Shown one piece after another: positions 35,880 to 47,969 of a stretch of DNA of 64,000 bases (positions within the stretch are counted from its first letter, which is position 1; every line of letters begins with the position of its first letter). Source of the stretch: Leptoclinus maculatus (taxonomy: Eukaryota > Chordata > Actinopteri > Perciformes > Stichaeidae); assembly GCA_032191485.1 (NCBI GenBank), contig JAVDOI010000019.1, forward strand, positions 8,194,784-8,258,783, read 5' to 3'. Below the pieces are notes generated by a model that saw only the letters and a list, made by a program, of their open reading frames with translations, was not told the DNA's origin and made no database searches. Made by a program: the position numbers and the translations under genes.

Positions 35880-37680
35880 CTCTAATTCAGGCATCTGGTG
35901 GCTATCAGAGTTAATCACCCAAGCTTCCTATAGCCACCCGTGACACTCAAGCGCACGCAAACCCACACACAATAGCACACGAAGCAGACAGCACATTAGA
36001 CACTTTTTGGAAGGAAACATAGACAGCAGTGGATGAAGAAATGGAGGGCAGCGAGAGGCCACAGGAAATAAGGAAAGAATGAAAGGTAGAGAAAGGTGGC
36101 GGGATGTGTGAAACGGGCTATCACACAGGAATAGTAGGACTTGATAATGACATTGCTGTACCACTTAAATAGATGTGAACGGGATGTGTGAAACGCCCCG
36201 GACAGCGAAAGCAGCGTTCATTTGGCGTGCTGGAGGCAGGTGAATGAGTCAGAAGGGAAACACACAACGGAGCAACAATCCTCCTCAGATTAATTAATGT
36301 CCGATAAACGAAATGTCAGACGTCACATTCCAGGAGCCAAAGTCAGCGTTCACTCGAATATCACAAGCTCTGTGATTTGGACACACACTTTTTCATGGTC
36401 AGGGTTAGCAGCAAATTTGCAGGGCTGAGTCAAGGCAGGGCTGTCCTGTCGGGGGAGGACAGGTCAGGGCCTGGAAATGATAAATCCACTTATGAAAGTA
36501 AGACAGGGAGAGGGAGACAGGCGGTTCTTAGATAGACAAGGTCGGGACACCTAGTACAATCCGAATGTGTCCGTCCTTCTTTCTGACTCCGTCTGTCTCT
36601 CTTTATAGCACTCTCCTTGAGCTTGTCATGCTGCATATCTCCAGGGCTACAGTAAGAGCTTTGTCATGTATGTTTTATTGCACGGCTGATATCATCTGTG
36701 TCTACGTGGGTAGTTTAAACTCGAGGCAGCCGAGTCATTTTTATGGAAATACAACTTTTCTGAAGGCTTCCGTTGATTCAGAGATAAACAGACAGACAGA
36801 CAATGCTGACATGGCCGGAGAGATTGTTTTGGAGCACAATATGGTAGAAAAACTGGTCCCACCACTTACTGTCCACTGTCATCCACAAACAGAAAGACAC
36901 ACACACACACAAAACACACACACGCCTGCTTTCCCCAGTCATGCTGCTTGCCTCCTGGGATCAGTGAGAGCAGCTGTGCTAGCAGTGCAGTCGTAGTAAA
37001 TCACAATTTTCTCCTAATTGACCTGCCTGCTTAGATGAATGTGAAAATGAAAAAAAGTGTCCTGAGAGAGAAAGTGTTTATTTAAGTCCAAAAAAAAAAA
37101 GCACAAACAACAAAAATGAAAACATTAAATATTGAAGGAGACGGTTAATATTTGTTTAAGTGTCTTATCTAATGGAGACATATTAGTTGGTTTTGTTTTG
37201 AATGACATTTCAGAGTGATTAATATAGTAGAATGGATTTATTCCAATTCAGTTAAGTAGAGCTACTTTATTTGATTAATTTTTCAGTTCTTGGTCATAAT
37301 TTATAAACAGCTTTTGGGAACTTGAAGCACTCCATCACAATAATCACACACGGTTTGCACATGTGAAAAATATCAAATTCATGTGCGGTCTTAGTATATT
37401 TGGAGGCCTGTGTGCACAAATTAAATAAAGTGGTGATAGCTACCTCTTATCTTCTGTTAATATTCACTTATTTCATTCTCATTTGTCAATTAGTATTGTT
37501 TTAATCACCACTCCCTTCGCCCTATTTGTCCATCGTATCAAAGACTATTGTTGAGGTTGTTATGTGATTCTCCTCTCTGAGCGTGCTCACTCACTTGACT
37601 TTGATTGGATGGAGAGAGAAACACCATAGCAACAGCCAGCTGATGGATTAAAGGCCTAATTGGGAAGAGAAAGTCACTGT
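34190..37680. other. CACNA1C: CACNA1C intron 1, no gene seen
   Basis: Contains CA/TG runs (about 35412-35437 and 35849-35876), a 16-bp motif duplicated exactly 80 bp apart (36100 and 36180) and short homopolymers. The open frames at 35031-35627 and 36565-36996 run through low-complexity sequence and show no domain. Confidence 0.45.
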
Positions 37681-37681
37681 G

Positions 37682-37684
<3 letters not shown>

Positions 37685-37744
<60 letters not shown>
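37685..37744. repeat. (AC)n microsatellite
   Basis: Uninterrupted AC run of about 60 bp. Confidence 0.97.
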
Positions 37745-37749
<5 letters not shown>

Positions 37750-38644
37750 TTTAATTAAATGGAAACAGAAGCCAGAGGACAACTTACTTTCTCTTTCTGT
37801 GCAACAATGTTACCATTTATGCTGACTCACACACACGTACATACAAACACACACACACACACACAGTCAATCACACTGTCACTCACTCAGCTACACTGTG
37901 GGAATCAAACATGGCCGCTTCTCCCTTGCAGAGTGTTCCCCATGCTCCTCCATCATCTGTGTTAATCAGCGCCGTGTGGAGCCACTCCACATTCATTACT
38001 CCTTGATTAATCCATTAATTATGAGAAAACTCAGTTTGATTGTTACTGAACAATATGAGTGTGTGCTTTACCACGCATATACGTGTAGAAGTGTGTGCGC
38101 TGTTTTTTTTGGGACCGTGTGCGCTCACGTAAAAAGTTGACACTGTGCGTGTACTGTTTGGATGTAAATGTTGGAAGCCGCACACATCATGCTTTCGCAA
38201 GTGCGGATGTGAACTGAATACATTATTAGGCCAGAATGGATGTAACGTGCAGTGGGCTAATAGAAAGTGGTCATGCGGGCAGACCTAGCTGTGCATTACA
38301 AATCACTACAGCTGGCCTGCTCGTCCCTCAAGGTGACATTCAGCTCTGCGTATTCACCTGAAAAGGTGTATGTGGAGGTGTGTGAGGTGTGAAGTCTCCA
38401 GCAGAAAACCTTATGAGGGCTTTCTGCTGGACCTCAGTGGGGACAATGTTTCAACCTTTTGACCTTGAAGCTCTTGCAATCAATGTTTTGGATACATGTC
38501 CAATTTTTGAAGGATGATCATGCGCTTTTCATAATTTTATATAATTTGTTTGGTAAATGTTCCCAAGTCCCCCAGTCTTCCATATTCAGCCTTTTGACTA
38601 AGACTGTGGGCCCATATTGCGTTCTTTGTGTGATAACTCATGAG

Positions 38645-39005
38645 CTGCTGCTCATCTGAGTCTGGGTAGCAGTGGCAGCGGGCGAAGCAAAGTAACCCAG
38701 ACAACCTGACATCCTTCTCCCCATCCACGTCCTCCAGCTCCTCCTAAGGGATTCTGAGGCCTTCCCAGGGCACATAAGATATTCAATACAGCATGTTCTG
38801 GGTCTGCCCTGGGGTCTCCCCGACTTGGACTTGCCCTGGATACCTCCGCAGAGTGGTATCATCTAGGCATGACATATCTCAACCGCCTCAGCTGGCTTCT
38901 TGAAAGATAGAAGAGCCGATATTGCAGTCCAAGCCTCTTCAAGGTGTCAGAGGTCCTCGCCTCGTCCCTGAGGGAGAGCTTAGACCTCAGAACAGCTACT
39001 TGACC
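38645..39005 (-). mobile_element. Non-LTR-retrotransposon-like 3' fragment
   Basis: Plus-strand segments CATCCTTCTCCCCATCCACG, CGTCCTCCAGCTCCTCCTAA, TTCCCAGGGCACATAAGATA and TCAACCGCCTCAGCTGGCTT follow the order of a very common fish repeat that I associate with the 3' region of a non-LTR retrotransposon. The copy is decayed, with no intact reverse transcriptase. Family not determined. Confidence 0.55.
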
Positions 39006-39737
39006 TCCTCAAATTATGTTGCAAAAACTATAATGTGGTAATCCATCGTTTTCCAGCTGTGTTTTGTCATGTTGTGCATCGGTACGGACGTATCAGCTAA
39101 CAGACTCTATTAAAAGTAGCAGCAACTGGAAACAGGAATGCTAATAAATTCACACATAGGACAGAGTCTGTCTGCACATCTTTGTTTTTCTATTTCCTGT
39201 ACTTATTTCTGTCAACTTATCGCTCTCCTTTCTTCCTATTTTTTCCCTCTCTATCCGTTTGCTTTACTCTTTCCTTCTATTTCGTCTCTTTCTTCTCTTA
39301 CACTCTCCTGTCTCCCATCTCTCTCCCTCTCTCTTTTTTTCTCTCTTGTGATGGATTATTTTTGGGCTGCCTGGTTAATTTCAGCAGGAAGTCAAGCTCA
39401 GTGCCAGGGAAAGTGGAACGCATATAAAGAAACCAAAAGACGAACAGAGACATCAAAAAGCCTCTCGTCTTCTTTCAGCCTTTCAGCAAGACACTGCATT
39501 TAAGCTTTGTCTCTAATATCTGTGTGTGTGCGTTTTTTGTTTGTAGCTAAATGTGTTTTTTAAATTCTCTTCTCCACCTCAGTACCTTTAAAAAATTGGC
39601 CTTTTATCACATAGTCAAGCATTTATGCGTATTTTGGTAACATTTAGACAGTTTGCCAAAATAAAAGCCTGCATCACATGACTTGGCAGAGTTGCAACAA
39701 GGTGGCCTGGTGTGTTTGTCCTGTACACCCTGACAGC

Positions 39738-39862
39738 TTCAATCCCAGCATCAGCTAATGTGTCCACCAACCGCTGCGCGACATGCTAAAGTGTCCTTGA
39801 GCAAGTCGCTGACACCCCCGCCTCATCACTGTAATTTACTTTGGACAGGAGCGTCAATTAAA
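39738..39862 (+). mobile_element. tRNA-derived SINE relic (3' part)
   Basis: AAGTGTCCTTGAGCAAGTCG, then ACTTTGGACAGGAGCGTCAA. These match the diagnostic core and 3' end of widespread fish SINEs (GTGTCCTTGAGCAAGACACT ... TTTGGATAAAAGCGTC). The tRNA-like head is decayed. Confidence 0.6.
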
Positions 39863-40273
39863 CAGCAGTTTTATCGTCTCTCCAGAATAGATTTTTTTTT
39901 GGGATGTAAGATATAGTCATGTTTAATAATTCAGCTGTTAGTGCGCCTGATGAATGTCGGTGATCCGGTCAACAGTTAGAGTGGTCTGACAGCCGGAGTG
40001 GAGACGGCAGATTATACTTTATTACAGGCAAAGAGGATGATTGCAGTTATTAATCTAATGACAGCAAATGGAAAGATGGTGTGTGCTTGTGTTGTATTTA
40101 AGATCATACGTGCTGTTTGTGTGTATCATGTGTCCTTTGTATGTCTGTGTGCATTGTGTGTGTGTGTGTGTGTGTTTATTCCCTGCTGGTTAATGCTACC
40201 TCTGCTTATGGCTGTGGCTCAGTGTGAGTAAGATTTACGCTGTGTGCTGCGCTGACCTATGTTATTACTGACT

Positions 40274-40285
40274 CTGTGAGCGTGT

Positions 40286-40331
<46 letters not shown>

Positions 40332-40438
40332 GTGACAGCCACAGGTTACACTTAAGATGGTCTCCGTATGTAGGCGGCACATGATCGGCTTAGGGGACAA
40401 TACGCTGCAGGACACACACACACACACACACACACACA
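40274..40438. repeat. (TG)n then (CA)n microsatellite pair
   Basis: TG run about 40279-40327 and CA run 40411-40438 face each other across about 85 bp, giving a weak inverted arrangement. Confidence 0.9.
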
Positions 40439-40574
40439 AAGGTGTTAATATCCTCTCGGGCAGGTCTGACTCAAACAGTCTACTCTCTCTCTCTTTAACT
40501 CGGTGACTCACAGAGAGGTAGATTGCCCTCAGGTGTCATGGCGTAAGATGAATAATTCACCCCAAGGACCCCTC

Positions 40575-40577
<3 letters not shown>

Positions 40578-40612
<35 letters not shown>

Positions 40613-40778
40613 CCTTTCTCTCACCTCCTCTCTCTCAGACTCACCCTCTCTCAGTATTTTTTTCCCTCCTTTCTCCTCCTCCTGTAATTAGCCTCTGTGT
40701 GTGAGGGAAGAGGCAGCATATGTTGCACTGAATCAGAGAGAGAGAGGCAGAGAGAGAGAGCGAGAGAGAGAGAGAGAG
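40578..40778. repeat. (CT)n then (GA)n microsatellite pair
   Basis: CT run about 40578-40611 and GA run about 40735-40778, separated by about 125 bp and potentially self-complementary. Confidence 0.85.
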
Positions 40779-40789
40779 CTTAAAGGGAC

Positions 40790-42615
40790 GGAAAGCATCA
40801 AGAGAAAATGAAAATGTCCGAAAAAAAGATGGACTGAGGAAGCCAGATGAGATAGTTGGAGGGCCAGGGAGGAACAGAAACACAGGGAGAACACATGAAG
40901 TATAGTGTGCGAAGGTGTGCCGGTGAAAGCATTAAGGCAGATTTTTCAATCTCTCCCTTTGTACCCTTGAACGAGGTCAGCCAGCAGAACCGGGAGAAAC
41001 AAAATAAAACAATACACATAATTCAATCAATTCAATCTCTCCGTTTCTACAGAACTACAGAATATTAACAAGTGAGCCAGCACGTTTAGTTTGGATGCTT
41101 GTCAAAGAACACATTTACAGTCGTACCTGGGCAGCGGAGCAGCTGGATGCATTTGGAATTGTTAAGTCACACTTTATGCTCGAGTCTTGGAAGAAAGAAA
41201 AACACTTTCTTGCCTCACATGTAAGGTTTGGAAGTCAGCGCATAGGCCATGTTTGGACCAGTATTTATTTATAGCATCCTCATTCAGTTCATTGAGACTA
41301 CAAGGTTGGTACAAAAAGAACCCACAAAACAGAACAGTTATTCCTATATAACGGGCTGGATTCCGGTGAAATCAAATGCAGGTTCACCAGGACCTCCTTC
41401 TGCTCAGGCTCCAGTGGGGCCTCCGGCAGGGACCAGCACGCCACGGACAGACCCAGGTCCGGCTTTGCCTCGCTGGGAGCCAACACCACTCTGCTGGAGG
41501 GCCAAGGCCGTATTGCATGGGCCCGCTGGAGGGAAGGGAGGCATGGGAGAACCAGAACCAGGACTGAACAAGGCACACTGTCAGACCCTGCTGCAGTAGA
41601 ATTAGAGGTTTTATTAAAGGGATCTGGTGCACTAACACTAACACTAGTAAATAACTTTGTTTATGACTTCAAGTCGAATTGTCGCACTTATATCAACTTT
41701 AATTCATCCCAGAATAGTTTGCAAAGCACAAAGGCTCATTGTCGTGCCTCACATTCACACCTGGGAGCTTCTGTTGTGCTCGTTTTGATTGGCGAATGCA
41801 CTAAATGTGGTATCGGCAGCTCGTCTGTATTAGTAGTCTTGAAGCGTCCCCTGCTAACTCAGTGTGAGACATTTGGGATACGAGCATGAGCTAAATGCTG
41901 AAATTGTTCAAAGTTGAATACCCACAGGGAAGGCATGATGCTGAACAGAGATGACATCTTTTATTCCCTCTAACTGACATACGCCAGGATTTTATACCTT
42001 CACAGATCACAAGTATAATTGTCCCCCTTTTTTCATTGATCTGCTTGTCTGTTTGGAATGATCCGCCGCGCTTATGTTCCAATTTTGCGTCCTTAATACA
42101 TCAATTAAATGTCAAACATGAGAGGAAAGACGAGATTAAAAATATCTGCTCGGACGACATCAGATGCTATTTCAGTCGGTTTGCGTTTCACTTAAGCTTT
42201 GAAACCACTTGAAAAGCCTGTTCTGACATTTTCTCTTCCTTATTCACTCAAGGAGCATCTCAAAGACGAAACCTTTTCTCTCTGTCAGACCTTGAATATT
42301 CAAAGGCATGCACTTAACTACAAATCCATCCACACAATCACATGTACGGGGAAGAGTCGGGGTTTAAACAGCAGCGAAAAAGGGTCGAAAACGGAAGAGA
42401 AAGGAGTGAAAAACATCTAAAGAGAAAAAAAAAAGACACAAACAGATTATTCATTGTCAGCATCCTTCCGCCCAACATCTCAATTTCTTCAAATTCGGTC
42501 AGGAAGTTCACCAAGTTCACTTCCTGCCTGTCGAGGTCACATCCTCCCTGTCGTGACATGATTGGGTGAGCAGGTACCACCCTCCCCTATACCGCCACAC
42601 ACTCCCTCACACACA

Positions 42616-42646
<31 letters not shown>

Positions 42647-45320
42647 CTCACCCTTTTTTTTCCGCCAGTGTCCAAAAATACCCGTAAACCCAATTAGTGG
42701 AATTAATTTCACTTATAGCAAGTTAATTATTTTGTGATGGATTGAAAAAAGGAGGAGATGAGGAAGAAAGGGAGGAGAGGAGGACAATGAAAAGAGCAGA
42801 GGAACCTGAGAGGAGTCCTGAGGGGAGAGCTAAACTTAGTCTCTCTTTACAGTCCCTCTGTCTCTCCGTCGCTCTTCCGCTTGTTCTTTATCCGATCTGT
42901 CTTGTCTCCATTTCTACCTGTCTGTCATCCTCTCTCTTTCTCTCCTTTTGCTTTCCTCCCGCTCTCTCTTTCGCTCTGCCTTTATTTTGCCGCCACGGTC
43001 CAACTTTTGAGAGTCACCGTGAAAGGCCCAACAAATTATCGATAACTCACTGCAACGAAGCTAATTATTTATTGCTTGTTCGTGACGCATTAAAAGTGCC
43101 CTTACAAGAGGTGCAGCCGGCAGTTTAACTGCAGAACAAAGAGCAAAAACTGTTTTGATGTCTAAAGCTGTAGAATTATGCCTTTTGTTGTGTCATGCGG
43201 CGCAAGAGTTTGTTCCGCTAAGTGAAGTCCTGTAGGCGAGACATTGTTTTTCATGCACTGGTCAATTTTTTGATTTTGGGCTATATTTGTAGAAAAAGTG
43301 ATTTTGCATATTTAAACATAAACTTTCAAAAAACAACTGTCTTAATGTAAGTAATCAACTGGTGAAGTTTCACGGTGACATAGGGCCCCTTGGGTCATTA
43401 TTCATATGAGGAGAGGATGCTGAGGTTTAGAGGTCAGAGGCTACGGGCTTAGTGCTGTGTGTTGTTACATAATTATGGTGACCGCACAGACACACACACA
43501 CACACACACACACAGGATCCCTGCATAAGTCTTTGATTTTCCTTCCCCGTCCCCGTCTCAACCTTCCTTAAAAGCCTTGGAGTAATTCCCAATTTTTTTT
43601 GGCGGTAAGCCCTTCGATCGGCTCACTGTTGTGCAGCAGATGAGACCGGTGGAGGGTTGACCTCTGTGTGTGCTTGCATCCACTGCTTTACAATCCTGTC
43701 AGGATGATGCTGAGCAAGCTTGTGCCTTCTACTAAAAACACAGTCGTTGTACGAAAGCCTTTTGCACAAGACTAGACAGAGCAGATGAATGCAGCGCACG
43801 CAGAGGTCAAACTACCAATCTAACAGTGTGTTCCTTGAAGGGGAAAAAATTGTCTTGAATGGAAAGGCCATTATGCTATAACAAAACATATGCAGCAGTT
43901 TAGTCTGAGCTATTGGTTATACAGCAGCCTCTATACCTTCATGTGCTTTTGTACTCAAGTAAAGAGCTGCTGTCAAATTTAGCTTTATCCAGTTCTATTG
44001 AACAGATTTTTATCTCATCGAGTAGCTGGAGCTCTCTTCTCTTTTCTCCTCTTCTCTTCAAACCATTAGTATCCACAGTAGTTTGTGTTTGTGGTTTTCC
44101 CTGATTTCCCCCCTCTCCCCCCCCCTCCCGCAGGCAGTCTGGGAACACTTCCAGTTCAAAATGCCACATGGCTTCCCAGTATTCCCGATTTTTTTTCCGA
44201 CTGGAAGTGTCGAATTCCAGTAGAAACGCTGCTTCGTCATAGCGATACCGCTTTAGTTTAGGAATGCCTCTGGGAAATGCTTTAGCACGTGCGTGTGTGT
44301 GTTTTATCAATTTTCCCAACTCATGCCAAGTAGAAAGAAGGAAAGAAAGAACACAAAAGCAGAGAGTAGTGTGAACTTTAAACACACACAGGCCTCCATA
44401 CAAAGTGATGAAAGCGTGGTGTGAGATGGCTAAGCTGATGGCACTTCAGTCTAAATGTTTACAGTGAGACCCTTTGGTTATGAAAGGAGGAATGCAGGAA
44501 AGAAAGAAGTCTTTTCGTGGCCAGCTATCTAATAGCTTAATGACTCAGAAGTACTGGCAGTCATGAGGTACAATTGTTCTGTGTGTGTGTGTGTAAGTCC
44601 GTGTTACAGTTACAAGGCCTGCACATGAGCGGTAAATGAGAAGTCATTTGTTGTTTATTGAAACATAGAAGCCAATGAGCCACACACACACATATACAAC
44701 TCATACTGACACATTGTGGTTTTCCTCTCACGTTCCAGAATATCATGAAAATGTTTAAAAACAGGGACACGCACGCAAACTTCAGGCGGGAGGTATTTTG
44801 CCCCGGGTTCCAACTCTGTGTTGAAAGTGCTCCAAAGAGACCATATTCATACCAGGATAATCTGCTCTCCCCACAACTGGACTGTTCGATTGCAGAAGCC
44901 TCCTTGAAACAGGCATAGATCCCCCCCTGTGCGCTGTGTGTGTATACGTGAGACTGTGGTATGTGGAGATGCGGTCTGTCGTGTAGTGAGTAATCTTTTA
45001 CCGCTCAGAAGGATTTTCTATGTGTGCTTTTCATTTATCTTTGGTATTTCATAGTTTAAGAAAGCGACACTTACAGTAAATGACAGGCTTCATGTGGAGC
45101 AGTAAACACATTACAGCGTTTCATCACCAGTAGATGACTGCAGGTTTGAGCTGATGATTTGATGTATTGTGGTGAAAGAGTACATTCATTCAGGTCCATT
45201 GAATGATTTTGCATTTGAAATTTTGAGAAATTAACACAGTTTTTTTCTGTGCTATCTGTAGTTGGAAACTGGATCACTAGTGTTCTGGTGTTTGTGTCTC
45301 ATCTTTTCCAAACTGGGACT
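40790..45320. other. CACNA1C: CACNA1C intron 1, no supported gene
   Basis: Intronic sequence. Notable parts are a GC-rich stretch at 41370-41600 that is open in several frames, possible conserved blocks at 42655-42735 and 43000-43120, and short CT/CA runs. These are discussed in the findings. Confidence 0.45.
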
Positions 45321-45324
45321 TTAA

Positions 45325-45388
45325 TTTCTAAAAATGTCACTTCCCACTTGGGATCAATAAAGGTGTAGCCTAGCTTATCTTATCTTAA
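45325..45388 (+). mobile_element. Retroelement 3' tail
   Basis: ACTTCCCACTTGGGATCAATAA followed by decayed TCTTATCTTA-type tail units. GGGATCAATAAA plus a short tandem tail is typical of the 3' end of fish LINE/SINE elements. Confidence 0.55.
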
Positions 45389-45519
45389 AGGATAAAAACA
45401 AAAAAACTATAACAAATGCTAATGCACTTAATCGCTTTCTTGCCCAAAGTTAGATGAGAAGATCTACACCAGTCTCAGATCTGTACGGCAGATATAAAGA
45501 TATAAAGATACAGCTAGAG

Positions 45520-45690
45520 GACAGTGTGCTTAGCTTAGCATTACGACTGGGAACAGATAGCTAACTTGTGGTCCCTACTGGTTGCCTAGCAAACTCAGGA
45601 TGACATAATCTTTTTACCTTTGGACAGAGCCAGCTGTTTCACCCGGAGCTAAGCTAAGCTAACGGCAGCTACCTTTAGCTTGATTTTTAC
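45520..45690. repeat. Dispersed fish repeat with AGCTAAGCTAA motif
   Basis: GTGCTTAGCTTAGCATTACG ... CTTTGGACAGAGCCAGCTGT ... GAGCTAAGCTAAGCTAACGG. This arrangement recurs throughout fish genomes. The copy is decayed. Family not assigned. Confidence 0.6.
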
Positions 45691-46229
45691 GCGTGTGTGT
45701 GTGTGTGTGTGGTCCCAGAAATACATAATGTGCTTGAGGCAAGGTGAAGGCCGTGTAAAATGCAAATAAAAGAAACCATCACATGATCTCAACCAAACAT
45801 TTTGATTACACTGTAGGAGGGGCCAGTTTGGTTTGGCTGCTGTAACTTTGTCGTGTGACACAAGAAAAAAGAGAAAAAAAAAAAAGAGAAAGCAAAACGA
45901 CGAGAGAGAGAATCAGAGAAAGTGTGAAAAATGGAAAGTTAGATGTGCGACGAAAGAAAAACGATGCTACTGGAGCGCTTGAGGATGACTCATCCATAAG
46001 CTAGTGATGCTTCACAGACACACAGACACACACACACACCAGTACAGGCAAATACACACAGAATCGTGAATCCTCAGACCCACACACACACACTGCACAC
46101 GACTATTTGGTCAAACGCTTGAACACATACGCAAACACACATTCATGTAAACACACGTACACCAGTCATCCATTAGTCTGATACTGATTCACGGAGACAT
46201 GCATGTTGGTTCAGCAGCTTGTTTCTAAT

Positions 46230-46380
46230 GAGCCAAAATGGCCGCTGCCGCGCCGCAGTTTCCAGGCCAGAGCAGGGAACGGCCCCAGGGGCCGAGGAAC
46301 TGGGCGAGAGGAAGAATCAGAGGGGCTGGATTTAAATGGAGCTCATTAGCTCATGGTAGCCATGAGAGGTCCCTGCACAC
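46230..46380. other. Repeat-free GC-rich to AT-rich block, possible regulatory element
   Basis: CCAAAATGGCCGCTGCCGCG, a CCAGGGGCCGAGG stretch and ATGGAGCTCATTAGCTCATG contrast sharply with the flanking CA repeats. AAAATGGCCGC is a YY1-like sequence. An open frame begins at 46238 but runs straight into the CA repeat, so coding is not supported. Confidence 0.25.
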
Positions 46381-46387
46381 TGAGGAG

Positions 46388-46388
<1 letters not shown>

Positions 46389-46435
<47 letters not shown>
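46389..46435. repeat. (CA)n microsatellite
   Basis: Uninterrupted CA run. Confidence 0.97.
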
Positions 46436-46439
<4 letters not shown>

Positions 46440-47630
46440 GCATGCATGCAAACACAGATGGATCGTCTTGTGTACATAGTATGGACACGCGCAGGCACAT
46501 ATCAGTGCTACTCAGTTATTTTACAAGAGACAAGAGGTAGAAAGACATGCAAAGAGCAGGACAGAAAGAGGAAGAGGATGTTAAAAATCTGGGATAAAAA
46601 GGATTAGTGAGGTTCGGTTGGATGGGACGACTGGCAAGGTGTCGAGCACTGCAGATGGCAGAGAGACTTGCATGTGCGATTGTGTGTGTTTGTGTGTGTG
46701 TGTGTGTGATTTTTGCCAGTCGTACCCCCTTCCCTGCCATCCCTGCTTGTCCACCCACTCAACATATGTCCTCTCCTCTCCTGTCTTTCCTCCTCATCCC
46801 TAATCCTTCCAATCATCGTATATATTTTGTCGTGTCATTTTTTCCAGTTTTGCTGTGTGAGTATAAATGTGGGTGGTATGCGAGTTTGTGTCGCAGAGTG
46901 CCCTTTGTGCTCCAATTCAGTGCTCTCTGATGTATTTATATCCGTAAACACACACACACACACATACACACATGCTTTTTTCTCTCTCCAGCCAAACTCT
47001 CATCAAAGGGGCGTTTGATTTCTTCTTCTGTTGCCCAGGCCCCACACGTCCCAGTAGGTTGGGGGGGGTATAAAGACCAGGGAGGGGCTGAGCTGTGAAA
47101 ACTCAGCACCCGTTAAGCCTCAGAACTATAAATCTGCTAAAAAAAAAAAAAATCTGTTAGACGCTTTGTATTTGTCAGTCAAACATTTTGCTAATCTTTG
47201 TTGAGTGATTTCACATGAGATTTGTCATGTGTCAGCTCTACTTTGTCAGGATTTGTTGAAATACACATCAATCACTGGTAAAATCCAGCTAATAGAGTAA
47301 AAAAACATCATATATTTGTATACAATTTTATATTGGATTTTAAATGATTGTAGATGATGATCACTCTACCACTCTGCCATAGTAATCAGCATAAACAACC
47401 AACTAAATTGCACAGATTAAAAATCTGACTATGTACCTTGAAGTATATTGTGTATGATACAGCGCTTTTGAGAGCCTTGTCAATATATGGTTATACACTT
47501 TTTATGTGTTTTTGCAATCATTTACATTATCCGCTCAGCTGCCACTCAATGTTCAGTGACAGACGTGTGTGTTTGTCAAGCGTTGTGAACGTGGTTAGAT
47601 AATGTGTACTTAATTTGACGGGTGAGTTTT
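46440..47630. other. CACNA1C: CACNA1C intron 1, nothing recognised
   Basis: Contains a TG run near 46683-46708, a short CA run near 46949-46972 and a poly-A run near 47140-47152. No gene. Confidence 0.5.
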
Positions 47631-47639
47631 GGGCTGATC

Positions 47640-47960
47640 CCAGTGTTGTACAAGTTGTACATTAAAAGGGCTTCACATAAAACATTTACAGATTGAAAAG
47701 CAGCAAACTGCAATAATCAATAAAAACAAGTCAGAAGACATAAAGATCTAAATGAGGAGTATATAAAGCAATATGAAGAGTTTTCAGAAGTGATATAAAA
47801 GAAGCTCCTGACAGCAAAAGCACCATTTATTCGACCCGCTGTAAGTGTATGGACAGCAGGTAGTGTGTGACCTCTAGATAACCTGGACCATGAAATGGCT
47901 TCATATTCATTAATAAACCCTTAAAATCAATCCTAAAATCCCCAAACAAACAGTTAGTCG
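47640..47960. repeat. Decayed dispersed repeat
   Basis: Segments such as AAAAGGGCTTCACATAAAAC, AATCAATAAAAACAAGTCAG, ACCTGGACCATGAAATGGCT and AACCCTTAAAATCAATCCTA resemble, in order, a fish repeat that shares sequence with the one at 58840-59100. Assignment is by eye and tentative. Confidence 0.4.
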
Positions 47961-47969
47961 ATGAAAGGT

